This document shows, in pieces, positions 8,630-17,450 of a stretch of 34,602 nt of DNA (position 1 is the first letter of the stretch; every line of letters starts with the position of its first letter). Origin of the DNA: Bacillota bacterium (GTDB lineage: Bacteria > Bacillota > Clostridia > Lachnospirales > Lachnospiraceae); the NCBI GenBank assembly GCA_023387635.1, contig JAEWHU010000020.1, positions 1 to 34,602 of the forward strand. The letters run 5' to 3'. A model generated the notes under the pieces. It saw only the letters and a list, made by a program, of their open reading frames with translations. It had not been told where the DNA came from and did not search any database. The position numbers and the translations under genes are program-made.

Positions 8630-10702
8630 CTATGCCTGGATAATTGTATGATATTCTATTCTACCAATTATATTATTAATCTCACATGCAACACCATCTT
8701 TCATAACCGGCCATTCTTCAAGGAATACTTTATCCCCTTCCTTTAGAGGATAAATTTCAATTGTTAATTTATTTGGGAAACCAAAATTCTTAAGACCTAC
8801 TTCCCAAGTTTGACCTGTATAGAAATTATCTGCAATTAATTTATTATCTAGGTAAACCTTTCCACTGTCTCCACCGTAATTAATATGTAAAAAAGCATTT
8901 TTTATAGATGTACCTGGATAAGTTATGTTAACTTCATATACTGTTCTTTCTTTACTACTAGTAATAACTACCGTTTCTACCTGAATATCATTCGATTCAC
9001 CAACATACTCATATACATAAAAATCTCCTTCTTTTTCTAAAGGACGGAATCCATTAGGTGTATTATCTAAATCAGGATATACTTTTATAGTAGGTAAATC
9101 GGAACCAATAATTTCAATTCCTTTATTGGTTTTCATTACTAAACTATTACTAATAAATAAATGTTCTTTTTCTGATGTAATCTTATAGCTATTAAGAGCC
9201 TCTTTTTTACTTAATGTAATTATCCTTGTACCTGATATATCACCTTCGAAGTAGTAATTCGGTTCCTTATCCGTATAAAAAACATAAGTAGTTTCATCAT
9301 TATCAAGTTTACATAAAGGTGACGCAAGTGCTGTTTTAAGTAGACCATTCCCTATCTTCATATTGAATGGATAGAAGAAAAAATCTCTGTCCTTAACATC
9401 AAATTTAGGGAATCTAATCTCTTCTTTCTCTAATTCTACCGTTATATTAACCCCATTATGCTCTGCCATCTTATATCTTCTTTGATAATTATTAATGAAT
9501 AGATAGCCACTTTCTCCGTTATGACGAATGGAAGAACGTAAATCAGTAAAATTGGTTTGATTTAATGGATTACTACTTGGTATATGTGCTGGCATCTTAC
9601 AAAGTTCGCTGCCAAAATCACTTATAAAAGTAGATAAAAGTTTAATCTCTTTAAACGTATCTGATATTTGGCCATATTCTCTAATTGGAGCATTAAAGTC
9701 ATAGGACATTTCTGGTAAGTCGTTAGCATATCCTGTTGCCCTTGTTTCTTGTAATGTTGATAATTTACCGTATGGATTTGTTCCACCATGATACATGTAA
9801 TAACCTAATAAATTTACACCACTACCTAACTTTACTAAGGACATTGCTCCAATATCTGTTCCTGTTGCTACAGGTCTTCTATGGTGAGTCACTTGCAATC
9901 CACCACCAAGTTCAGCAGTTAAAAATGGGAATTTATCTATATCAAAGGTAATTCCTGTTCCAAAACCATGATCACTGCCAATGTTGTGATCATTTCTTTC
10001 ATGAGTAAATATGTAGTTGCCACTAGGCTCTATCTCTGTAAGTCTTTGATCCCATGGTGCTTCACAATATCCACCCATAACTGGAAGTAAGCCGCCAGTA
10101 ACTGCACCACCCCAACCAGTGGCTGTATAGATAGGAACAATGAAACCAACTTCTTTAGCTATTTTATAGAGGGTAACCATATGTTTTTCACCCTCTTCAC
10201 CATTTAAACCACCACAGTGTCCATATTCATTCTCGATTTGTAATCCTATAATCGGTCCACCGTCTTTTAATAAATAACCTTCAACTTGTTCATATAACTT
10301 AGCATAATATTTTTTAACTTCTGCAAAATATCTACTATCATTGGTTCTAGGCTCATAATCCTCCTGTAATAACCAATCTGGGAAACCGCCATTTCTAACT
10401 TCTCCATGAATCCAAGGACCAACTCTTAGCATAAGATAAACGCCACATTCTTTACATACCTTTACAAATTCATGTAAATCTTTATTACCAGTAAAATCGT
10501 ATTCACCCTTTATTTCTTCGTGATGAATCCATATAGTATAGCAAGATACCAGCTGAACCCCTCCTGCTTTCATTTTATAGATGGATTCCTTCCAATCTTC
10601 CTTCTGATATCTTGAATAATGAATTTCTCCCATAATAGGAAACCAAGGTTCATTATTCTTTAGCATATACTTTTCATTGTAACCAAATTTTATCATATCC
10701 AA
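8630..10702 (-). CDS. Glycoside hydrolase family 35 beta-galactosidase
   Basis: Hydrolyses terminal beta-galactosides. The 690-residue protein starts directly in the TIM barrel, with GEIHYSRY at 25-32, and shows the family-defining GGPIIGLQIENEYG. By family analogy the acid/base is E159 in IENEY and the nucleophile E264 in LTAELGGG. The C-terminal half (about 370-690) is beta-rich, as in other GH35 enzymes. No signal peptide is seen, so it should act in the cytoplasm on imported sugars. It lies downstream of a LacI-family gene on the same strand. The DNA between them is a decayed sugar-permease gene, so the dedicated importer has been lost. The ATG follows ATAGGAGTTGGAT. Confidence 0.93.
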   Translation of the reverse strand: MDMIKFGYNEKYMLKNNEPWFPIMGEIHYSRYQKEDWKESIYKMKAGGVQLVSCYTIWIHHEEIKGEYDFTGNKDLHEFVKVCKECGVYLMLRVGPWIHGEVRNGGFPDWLLQEDYEPRTNDSRYFAEVKKYYAKLYEQVEGYLLKDGGPIIGLQIENEYGHCGGLNGEEGEKHMVTLYKIAKEVGFIVPIYTATGWGGAVTGGLLPVMGGYCEAPWDQRLTEIEPSGNYIFTHERNDHNIGSDHGFGTGITFDIDKFPFLTAELGGGLQVTHHRRPVATGTDIGAMSLVKLGSGVNLLGYYMYHGGTNPYGKLSTLQETRATGYANDLPEMSYDFNAPIREYGQISDTFKEIKLLSTFISDFGSELCKMPAHIPSSNPLNQTNFTDLRSSIRHNGESGYLFINNYQRRYKMAEHNGVNITVELEKEEIRFPKFDVKDRDFFFYPFNMKIGNGLLKTALASPLCKLDNDETTYVFYTDKEPNYYFEGDISGTRIITLSKKEALNSYKITSEKEHLFISNSLVMKTNKGIEIIGSDLPTIKVYPDLDNTPNGFRPLEKEGDFYVYEYVGESNDIQVETVVITSSKERTVYEVNITYPGTSIKNAFLHINYGGDSGKVYLDNKLIADNFYTGQTWEVGLKNFGFPNKLTIEIYPLKEGDKVFLEEWPVMKDGVACEINNIIGRIEYHTIIQA

Positions 10703-10712
10703 CTCCTATCTT

Positions 10713-10979
10713 CTATTCTTTTACTGCAGCTCCACCTAAAGATGTTACCATAGCTTTTTGAGAGATATAAAAAAGATGATAAAGGGAATTGCTATTAACA
10801 AAGCACCCGCTGCATATTAGTAAATTCATTCTTTTTATCTGTTATAAAATTAAATAAACCAAGAGCAAGTGTTTGCTTATCCGCAGAGCATAGTACCATT
10901 TTAGGAACTTGCAGATTCATCTAAGCTTTTTGGTTTTATATCTAAATAACTTTTAACCATCCATGTATTATAAGTTAAT
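10713..10979 (-). pseudogene. Remnant of a MalG-type carbohydrate ABC transporter permease
   Basis: Broken reading of a sugar ABC permease. Near the 5' end the minus strand encodes NTWMVKSYLDIKPKSLDESA, the EAA-loop region by which MalG-type permeases contact their ATPase. Further on, in other frames, it encodes DKQTLALGLFNFITDK, then AAGALLIAIPFIIFFISLKK, and finally MVTSLGGAAVKE with a stop at 10713. Several frameshifts and at least one deletion separate these blocks, and the N-terminal half is missing. LacI, importer and glycosidase is a common operon order, so the window preserves a collapsed galactoside-uptake operon. The companion permease and binding-protein genes are absent. Confidence 0.85.
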
Positions 10980-10988
10980 TTAACTTTA

Positions 10989-12008
10989 TTATTTTGTTGA
11001 TTTACGTAAAGTAATTTCATAATTTACCCACGTTTTTGGAATCGCTTCATTACCTAAAAAGATCTCATTAAGTTTTCTGACTGCTGCAATGCCTAGATCT
11101 TTCACATTAATATTAAGAGATGTAATTGGTGGGTTATAATTTTCTAAATGAACACTATTATAAAAAGAAGCAACTTTTATATGCTCTGGTATTATGTAAT
11201 TGTTTTCCTCTAGTTTCGCTAGTACCCTTAAACAAATAAAATCGTCTGAACAAACGATGCAATCAACTTGGCTATCCATAATTTTATTAACAGCATGATC
11301 AATTACAGCTTTGTTGTTCATATCAAGAAAAATTAATCTCTCGTCTACCATTTCATTTGCTTCTTTGTGAGCTTTTAAAAATCCTTCATATCGATTTCGA
11401 TTAACAATATGATTTTGATTTCCTGCTAAAAGTGCTATTTTTTTGTTTCCAGACATTAACAATAAAGAAGTTAACTCTTTACAAGCTGTCACATGATTAC
11501 TATCAATTTGAATTATTTCATTATCTTCACTTTGACCAATTACTACAAAAGGAATAGATGCTTCTTTCAAAAATTTTGCTGGTTCATCATTAACTAATGC
11601 TCTAGTTAATATAACGCCATCCACCTTTTGATTGGAAATTAATCGTTTTAATAATGTAATATCATCTTCTTTTACTGTAGTAACTACTACATCGTAATCA
11701 ATGGTAGCTGCTTCTTCACATATGCCCATTAAACAACTCTGAAAAAAAGGAATTTCTGCCAGATTAGCATCAGCAGGTAAAATTGCACCAATATTAAATG
11801 TTTTTGATTGTGCTAACCCCTTTGCAATAACATTGGGTTTAAAATTATGTTCTCGTACATAATCTTCTACCTTTTTCTTAGTCGCTATACTTATTCTACC
11901 TTTCCCAGACATAGCTCTTGATACCGTTGTTTTTGATAAACCAAGGGCATTCGCTATGTCTCCTATGGTAATAATCTTTGATACACTTGATTTATTACTG
12001 TCTTCCAT
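10989..12008 (-). CDS. LacI-family transcriptional regulator
   Basis: About 339 residues. The N-terminal helix-turn-helix (about 12-60) has ITIGDIANALGLSKTTVSRA and the hinge region FKPNVIAKGLAQ. The rest is a periplasmic-binding-protein-like sugar-sensing domain from NIGAILP onward. The start chosen is the ATG at 12008, preceded by AAAGGGAGCTATTTG; an in-frame ATG at 12077 lies at the promoter -35 and can be discarded. Two near-identical CAATCGGTTG sites at 12030 and 12166 are probably its operators, the first over the transcription start. It presumably repressed the downstream permease (now decayed) and the GH35 gene in response to a galactoside. Confidence 0.92.
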   Translation of the reverse strand: MEDSNKSSVSKIITIGDIANALGLSKTTVSRAMSGKGRISIATKKKVEDYVREHNFKPNVIAKGLAQSKTFNIGAILPADANLAEIPFFQSCLMGICEEAATIDYDVVVTTVKEDDITLLKRLISNQKVDGVILTRALVNDEPAKFLKEASIPFVVIGQSEDNEIIQIDSNHVTACKELTSLLLMSGNKKIALLAGNQNHIVNRNRYEGFLKAHKEANEMVDERLIFLDMNNKAVIDHAVNKIMDSQVDCIVCSDDFICLRVLAKLEENNYIIPEHIKVASFYNSVHLENYNPPITSLNINVKDLGIAAVRKLNEIFLGNEAIPKTWVNYEITLRKSTK

Positions 12009-12026
12009 CAAATAGCTCCCTTTCTT

Positions 12027-12042
12027 GCGCAATCGGTTGTTC
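12027..12042. promoter_or_regulatory. LacI-type operator O1
   Basis: GCGCAATCGGTTGTTC contains the near-palindromic CAATCGGTTG core with the central CG typical of LacI-family sites. It overlaps the predicted start of lacI transcription, a repressing position. Its reverse complement matches the site at 12164-12178 with two differences. Confidence 0.65.
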
Positions 12043-12048
12043 AAAATT

Positions 12049-12077
12049 AGGATAACATTATTAATTCTTGTTGTCAA
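12049..12077 (-). promoter_or_regulatory. Promoter of the lacI-type gene
   Basis: Minus-strand -35 TTGACA (12077-12072), 17-base spacer, and -10 TATCCT (12054-12049). The start is expected near 12042, inside O1. Confidence 0.6.
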
Positions 12078-12163
12078 TGTATATATTTTATTTCTAATTT
12101 TATTTTTATTATATATATTGTCTATATATTAATAATGATTAATAATACCACAGCAAAAAATTA

Positions 12164-12178
12164 AACAATCGGTTGCGC
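12164..12178. promoter_or_regulatory. LacI-type operator O2
   Basis: AACAATCGGTTGCGC has the same core as O1, with the flanking bases in mirror order. The two cores are 136 bp apart, very near 13 helical turns, which would suit repression by DNA looping. Confidence 0.55.
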
Positions 12179-12310
12179 TTTTTTTATTTCATTATATATA
12201 TGTTCTATTGTATATTTCATTATTATAGGTGTTTTTATTACTAATTTAGAATAAGTTTTATATTAGCTACACATTCAAACCACTTCTTCTATCTTGTATC
12301 CATTCTTTAT

Positions 12311-12353
12311 AAAAAAAGAAAATGTAACTTATCATAGGTTACATTTTCTTTTT
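12311..12353 (-). terminator. Terminator of the peptidoglycan-binding protein gene
   Basis: Inverted repeat AGAAAATGTAAC / GGTTACATTTTCT flanked by A and T runs, about 30 bases past the stop at 12381. The symmetry would allow termination in both directions. Confidence 0.8.
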
Positions 12354-12380
12354 ATTTCATTACTAAATATTTATATTTAA

Positions 12381-12617
12381 TTATGCATTATTCAATGAAG
12401 CAATGGTTTTTTTACCTGCTCTCCATCCTGTATCATTACCATCTTTATTCCATCCAAGCTTTTCCCAGTATATTAATACTGCGATACGCGTTTTATTGTC
12501 ATAAACCCCACTAGAAAGTGGAATAAAACTCTCACCAACTAATGCTAAATTGAGTTTATCTTGTAACCACTTGATATCTTCCTTTGGCGAATCTTGTGTT
12601 ATAGTTTTTTCTGGCAT
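12381..12617 (-). CDS. Small stand-alone peptidoglycan-binding-like domain protein
   Basis: 78 residues from the ATG at 12617, which follows AAGGAGGATATAAA. Residues about 17-75 match the helical PG_binding_1 fold: IKWLQDKLNLAL at the start, SGVYDNKTRIAVLIYWEKLGW in the middle and GWRAGKKTIASL at the end. No signal peptide is seen, so the protein is either cytoplasmic, possibly in the spore mother cell, or exported in another way. Such domains usually accompany a cell-wall hydrolase, but none is attached here. A strong terminator follows. Function is not established. Confidence 0.8.
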   Translation of the reverse strand: MPEKTITQDSPKEDIKWLQDKLNLALVGESFIPLSSGVYDNKTRIAVLIYWEKLGWNKDGNDTGWRAGKKTIASLNNA

Positions 12618-12798
12618 TTTATATCCTCCTTGTAACAATCATTATATGTAAACCTGTCTACCAATCAGTATAATTACATGTCAACTATATAATTAATACT
12701 TCCTTTATCTTATCCATAATCACATTATTTGTCAATAGATTCCAACACACTCATTTATTGAATAAATACTATTTTACTGCAAACACTGAAGAAGGGAG

Positions 12799-13035
12799 GT
12801 GATAACTATAAAACGACTACCAATTCCACTAATACCACCAATCAATACAGGCGATCCAATGTATAATTATATATATTATCCAATTTTTTTTGAAACTCGA
12901 GAAGATGTTGACAAATTTTTAACTAATTATGATTCCGATACTAGGGCCTATGTGATTAATCATACAGATGAATACCGCACAAAAAGAGATATTATTGACT
13001 GCGTGCATAGATTACGTTACGAAAGCCAAGAATAA
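12799..13035 (+). CDS. Small protein of unknown function with a probable AUA start
   Basis: A short ORF rich in proline, aromatic and acidic residues (LPIPLIPPIN near the start, then YNYIYYPIFFETREDVDKF). I do not recognise the family. The frame can open at GTG 12799, but that codon lies inside a very strong ribosome site, GGGAGGTGAT (12794-12803), and cannot use it. The first codon at the right distance is ATA at 12808, giving a 75-residue protein starting xKRLPIPL. Either this gene uses a rare AUA start or its ATG has been lost by one mutation. The stop codon falls within the loop of the terminator at 13022-13050. No membrane segment is seen. Confidence 0.6.
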   Translation: MITIKRLPIPLIPPINTGDPMYNYIYYPIFFETREDVDKFLTNYDSDTRAYVINHTDEYRTKRDIIDCVHRLRYESQE

Positions 13036-13050
13036 CTCTTGGCTTTTATT
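13022..13050 (+). terminator. Intrinsic terminator overlapping the end of the small ORF
   Basis: AAAGCCAAGA / TCTTGGCTTT stem with a 5-base loop containing the TAA stop, followed by TATT. It lies between convergent genes and may work in both directions. Confidence 0.8.
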
Positions 13051-13055
13051 ATACT

Positions 13056-15124
13056 CTATAATGTGCTAATTACATACTCCAATTCGTCGATATTATAAAA
13101 TGGTGCTTTGCAGCTATGATTTTCACATAAATAAAAAGCTGGTAATTTCCCATCAGTTTTATACTCTCTAATAAATGGAATTATTTGCTCTAGCTCAGTT
13201 TCATTACTTGGTGTTTTAATAATAGTCATCAGATTAGGAAGATATTTATTTAATAATATCTGCTTGATATCCTCAATCTGCTCTTCACTATCTACTACAC
13301 ATATCAACTCTTTTCTGATATTACTATTCAACATTCCTGCCATAACACTGAATATATGACCACCTGGATAATTACCAATGCTTCTTCCCATAAATGTTAT
13401 TTGCTTATTTAATATATCTATTAGTTTGTTATCACTGGTTATACTATTAAGTTGTATTAAATTAAATAATTCTACCGCATTTCCTGAAGGCATAGCTCCG
13501 TCATAAATTTCTTTTGGCCTATAGATTAATTGCTCTCCTTCATCACTATAAAGGTAAAATCCACCTTCTTCATGATCAAAAAAATGCTCTATAAGTTCAT
13601 CATTCAAATCAATTGCTTTTCTTAAATATTTTGGACAAAATGAAGCTTTGTACAACTCAATCAATCCCCATATATAATAAGCATAATCATCAATATGACC
13701 AGTGCCAGAGGCTACGTTATCCCGATAATGCACATATAATTTATTACCACTACTTAATTTATTCTCTATAAATTCATGCACTTTCACTGCAATATCAAGA
13801 TACCTTTTCTCTCCTAGGATATTATTAGCCATACTAAAAGCAACCATCATGATTCCATTCCATGAAACTAATACTTTATCATCCTTATGAAGTTTCGTTC
13901 TTTTTAATCGATAGGAAAACACTTTTTTGGAAAGTTCTTTAATTCTATCATCTAAGAATTCCTTACTAATACCATCCCTACTATGAAGACGATTTGGGAT
14001 GCTTTTTCCCTCGAAATTACCTTCTGCAGTAATTCCATAATACTCACAAAAATATTCGCCATCCTCTTCCCCTAGTAAGCCGATTAATTCCTCCTTAGTA
14101 AAGACATAATATTTACCTTCCACACCTTCACTATCAGCATCTTGTGCACAGTAGAAACCGCCTTCGCTGCTCCTCATTTCACGAATCAGATAATCCATTG
14201 TTAATTCAGCAATCTTCTTATAACTTTCTTCTTTCGTTAGCTGATAAGCCTCAAGATAAGATATAATAAGCAAGCCATTATCATATAACATTTTTTCAAA
14301 ATGAGGAACAAGCCATTTTCTATCTGTAGAATATCTTGAAAAACCATACCCAATATGATCAAACAACCCACCATAATACATGGAATCAAGTGTTTTCATA
14401 ACTATATTGGCACTTTCTTTATGATCATACAAAACAGAGTAACGAAGTAAAAACATAAGATTATGGGGAGAAGGAAATTTAGGTTCTTTACTGAATCCAC
14501 CATATTTTTTATCAAAATGCATATGCAAACTTCCTGCTGCCTTTTTAATCATACTCGGAGTAATGCTATCTATCTCCTTATTTATATCCTGATAAGTTAA
14601 AGCCTTCGTTATTTCAGAAGCAGATACTTCCAAATCATTTCTTCCATTATTCCATTTCTCTTTTACTGCTGCTAATAAATCCATTAATCCAGTCATATAG
14701 TAATTAGATTTCTTTGGAAAATAGGTTCCTGCAAAAAAAGGTTCACCATTTGGCATAAGAAATACAGTAAGTGGCCATCCACCACTACCAGTTAGTTTCT
14801 GGCAAACATTCATATATATACTATCAATATCTGGTCTTTCTTCCTTATCCACTTTTATTGCCACAAAAGATTCATTCATATATTTTGCAACTTCTTCATC
14901 TTCAAAGGATTCCTTTTCCATTACATGGCACCAATGACAAGTACTTAAATAGAACCAAGTCAGCTATACCCAATAGAAAGAAAAATTGGTTTATCTTCTT
15001 CCTTAGCTTTAGAAAATGCTTCCTCTCCCCAAGGATACCATTTAACAGGGTTATAAGCATGCTGTAACAGGTAAGGGGATTTTTCGTTAGCTAATCTATT
15101 GGGTATTTTAGTTGAATTGGTCAT
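13056..15124 (-). pseudogene. YyaL-family thioredoxin-domain protein, frameshifted before the CxxC
   Basis: Homolog of B. subtilis YyaL (DUF255 thioredoxin domain plus an alpha/alpha-barrel resembling N-acylglucosamine 2-epimerases). The N-terminal part runs from the ATG at 15124 (after AAGAAGGTGATATT) through KSPYLLQHAYNPVKWYPWG to FLSIGYS, then hits a TGA. The family motif CHWCHV follows only in another frame. About 20 bases at 14944-14963 appear inserted between S and TCHWC, shifting the frame and adding stops. The rest (13056-14921) is open for 621 codons and well conserved (EKESFEDEEVAKYMNE, DKEERPDID, GGWPLTVF, VPHFEKMLYDNGLL). That ORF begins with an ATG lacking a ribosome site and excluding CHWC. 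The damage looks recent because the remainder is intact. Confidence 0.88.
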
Positions 15125-15268
15125 AATATCACCTTCTTTCAATTTAATTTGTAATACAAAGAAAGTATCTCCAATTTATCATAATTCATGAATGGTGGCA
15201 GCTATTTTAATATATTTTATTTCAGTTTCTCAATGTAATATGTCATTTAGAATAACGCCTTTAAACTC

Positions 15269-15820
15269 TTACTCAAGTAATGTAAATACCCCTTCAAAAC
15301 TGTAATGGTCTGCATAACTATCTTTTTCACCATCTACAGTAATAACTGCTGATTTAATATCTGGTAAGTTTAAGATTGTATTAATAAGCTCATTTGTTAA
15401 TGTAATACCATTACTACTTCCAGAATTAAACTTCTTAACTACTTCCTGTGTAAGATCCACTGTTAAGCAATTGGTTTCTTTATCTAGTTCAACACTTTTA
15501 AAGCTAATCTCAGTTTCTTCAAATACTAAATTTAGCGCTTCAGTCATATTGTTTTCATATAACTTTTTACTCACTGAAATTGCTTTTATCTCATATGGGT
15601 TCTCATAATCATCTGCTCCATATAGATAAAGATTTATATTTATTTTTTCTTCTTTTTCATTAACTTTACTAATATTAACTGCATTTGATGAAATAGAAGT
15701 TTTTTCACTTGTTATAGGTTCCTTTACTATTGGCTCTTTTGCAATCGGCTCTTTTGTTCTACATCCTGTAAAAAGAATTAAACTTAACATAAAAAGTAAA
15801 ATAACTTTATTTTGGTTCAT
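15269..15820 (-). CDS. Lipoprotein with GerMN domain
   Basis: 183 residues. A signal peptide ends in the lipobox LFTGC, so C20 should be lipidated and the protein anchored outside the membrane. Next comes a KEPI-repeat linker (about 22-38). The C-terminal GerMN domain (about 75-180) shows the typical NNMTEALNLVF, CLTVDLTQE, LTNELINTILNLPDI and VTVDGE-like SAVITVDGE blocks. GerMN proteins include the germination/sporulation protein GerM and other envelope proteins; the exact role here is unknown. The ATG follows AAAGGAGTGAGTT. It stands alone between the broken YyaL gene and another lipoprotein gene. Confidence 0.87.
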   Translation of the reverse strand: MNQNKVILLFMLSLILFTGCRTKEPIAKEPIVKEPITSEKTSISSNAVNISKVNEKEEKININLYLYGADDYENPYEIKAISVSKKLYENNMTEALNLVFEETEISFKSVELDKETNCLTVDLTQEVVKKFNSGSSNGITLTNELINTILNLPDIKSAVITVDGEKDSYADHYSFEGVFTLLE

Positions 15821-15971
15821 AACTCACTCCTTTCACCTTGGATAAATTATCCAATTATATACATGATACTTCCATATAAAATTTTAATCAAGTACAACCT
15901 TTCAAAATAGACCCATAAACTAAAAAAATAATATCTTATATTTCCCTATAAATCGTTAATAACAATTAAGC

Positions 15972-16001
15972 AAAAAAAAGCCGTAGATATACTCTACGGC
16001 T
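15972..16001 (-). terminator. Intrinsic terminator after the small lipoprotein gene
   Basis: AGCCGTAGA / TCTACGGCT stem followed on the minus strand by a run of eight T, about 28 bases past the stop at 16029. Confidence 0.9.
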
Positions 16002-16028
16002 CAAATACTTTTCATTTGTTATTCTTCT

Positions 16029-16625
16029 TTATTCATTGAATGCATTTGCTACTGTTAATAAATTACCCATAAGTGCATTTTGCAAATTTTCATCTACATT
16101 AACTTTCCATTGTTTATCAACCTTAGTTAAATTAATATCCACATTATTTGTTACTGTTGTTGCTTTATTTTCCTCGATTATGTCAATTAATAATTGAGTC
16201 ATCTGTGCATCCATATCTTCATCAGTCTGTCCTTCTTCTGAAAATGCTTGAGATAATGCAAGACTCATAGCTTCTTGAATATATAGTGTAAATACGTTGC
16301 TCATATCTACATTAGTAATTTCAACACTGACAACTGCAGTATCGCCATTTTCTTTTGAAGAAGTAATTTTATATTTCATATTTTTGAATATATTTCCTAT
16401 GTATTCTGTTCCATCTTCATTATCTTGACTATCTTCTTCATTATCTGCATCATTTATATTCACTAACTCATTATAATCCATATACTTACTCAGTGTTTCT
16501 TTGTCAACTGTTTTAATTGCTTCTATTGTATTAATTGTTGCTTTTTCTGCACTCTCCCCTCCTCCACAAGCTGTTAATGATAACATTAAGACTATCATTA
16601 GTAATGTTGAAATAATTTTTTTCAT
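16029..16625 (-). CDS. Putative lipoprotein, acidic, function unknown
   Basis: 198 residues from the ATG at 16625, which follows AAGGAGAGACAT. An in-frame ATG 54 bases upstream lacks a ribosome site and would displace the signal peptide. The lipobox is LTAC (C20) and is followed by GGGESAEKA. The mature part is acidic, with a DNEEDSQDNEDG stretch at about 60-72. It has the layout of small clostridial lipoproteins with an NTF2-like fold (one helix, then sheet strands such as MKYKITSSKENGDTAVVSVEITNV). I cannot name a domain with confidence. It is probably transcribed alone from an extended -10 promoter. Confidence 0.82.
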   Translation of the reverse strand: MKKIISTLLMIVLMLSLTACGGGESAEKATINTIEAIKTVDKETLSKYMDYNELVNINDADNEEDSQDNEDGTEYIGNIFKNMKYKITSSKENGDTAVVSVEITNVDMSNVFTLYIQEAMSLALSQAFSEEGQTDEDMDAQMTQLLIDIIEENKATTVTNNVDINLTKVDKQWKVNVDENLQNALMGNLLTVANAFNE

Positions 16626-16687
16626 ATGTCTCTCCTTGTAATTCTTTATTGTATTTATGTAAGCTTGAATTAACTGCATACTTATAT

Positions 16688-16698
16688 ATTATAACAAA
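16688..16698 (-). promoter_or_regulatory. Extended -10 promoter of the lipoprotein gene
   Basis: Minus-strand TTTGTTATAAT contains a perfect TATAAT (16693-16688) preceded by the TGn extension. No good -35 is present, as is common with this promoter type. Confidence 0.5.
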
Positions 16699-16811
16699 AT
16701 TATCGTTTAATTGCACCTTAAAATTATATTATGTAACAATGTAGTATAAAATCGCTAAACCGTAGGTAATATTCACCCCCAAAAAATTCTTCTTCTTTTT
16801 CACTTAAACTT

Positions 16812-17390
16812 CTAATTCTTAGAATACATAGTCATAGATACCCCTGCATCTAAAAATAAAGTATCTTTTGGCATCTGCCTTATAATATGTGCAACATATA
16901 AATCCCCAGCAGAACATGCTATATTCGATACAAAAATATAATAGAACACCCAGAACCAATCTTTGGGTACTAATAATGTTATTACAAAAAGAATTAGGCC
17001 TAATATTACAACAGGTGAAAATGAAATAATTGTGTACTCCTTTTTGTTGAAATAAGCATCACTTGCAGCATAAGCATAAAGTTTAGTTAAACCAAATTTT
17101 GGTTTGAGCCTTCCATAATATTTCATAAATATCCCATGCACTGCTTCATGCAGCACTATATACACAAATAATAATATAATCATAAGGAACATTTTAAATA
17201 GAAACACTTTAAAATCTTCCAAATTATTACTAAATATTTCTGTAATAGGAACAAATATAACACCGATTATTAACAGTGGTATATATATTAATATCGCTCC
17301 TACATTTACTTTGATGGCTAACTTTTTGTCTCTTTGTAAATCAATATGCTTTATTTCAAAATAACCTTCTGGCAATTCCTTACTATCCAT
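16812..17390 (-). CDS. DUF3267-type membrane zinc metalloprotease
   Basis: 192 residues with about four membrane segments (roughly 28-50, 66-85, 120-141 and 146-165). The zinc motif HEAVHG (H81, E82, H85) lies inside the second segment, and a third acidic ligand may be D163 in NIACSAGDLYV. This pattern fits the putative zincin family DUF3267, related in layout to intramembrane site-2-type proteases. The role is unknown. Just upstream on the same strand are signal peptidase I and an LspA-like relic, so this is a small cluster concerned with membrane proteolysis. The ATG follows GGGGGAGTCGAT. Confidence 0.82.
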   Translation of the reverse strand: MDSKELPEGYFEIKHIDLQRDKKLAIKVNVGAILIYIPLLIIGVIFVPITEIFSNNLEDFKVFLFKMFLMIILLFVYIVLHEAVHGIFMKYYGRLKPKFGLTKLYAYAASDAYFNKKEYTIISFSPVVILGLILFVITLLVPKDWFWVFYYIFVSNIACSAGDLYVAHIIRQMPKDTLFLDAGVSMTMYSKN

Positions 17391-17450
17391 ATCGACTCCC
17401 CCTTATCTGTAATTGTAGTATTGTTAATATTTATTTAAATCACTATGTAA

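Noticed and set aside
16531..16716. 61-codon minus-strand frame
   Set aside because: Out-of-frame reading over the lipoprotein signal peptide and its promoter; no ribosome site.
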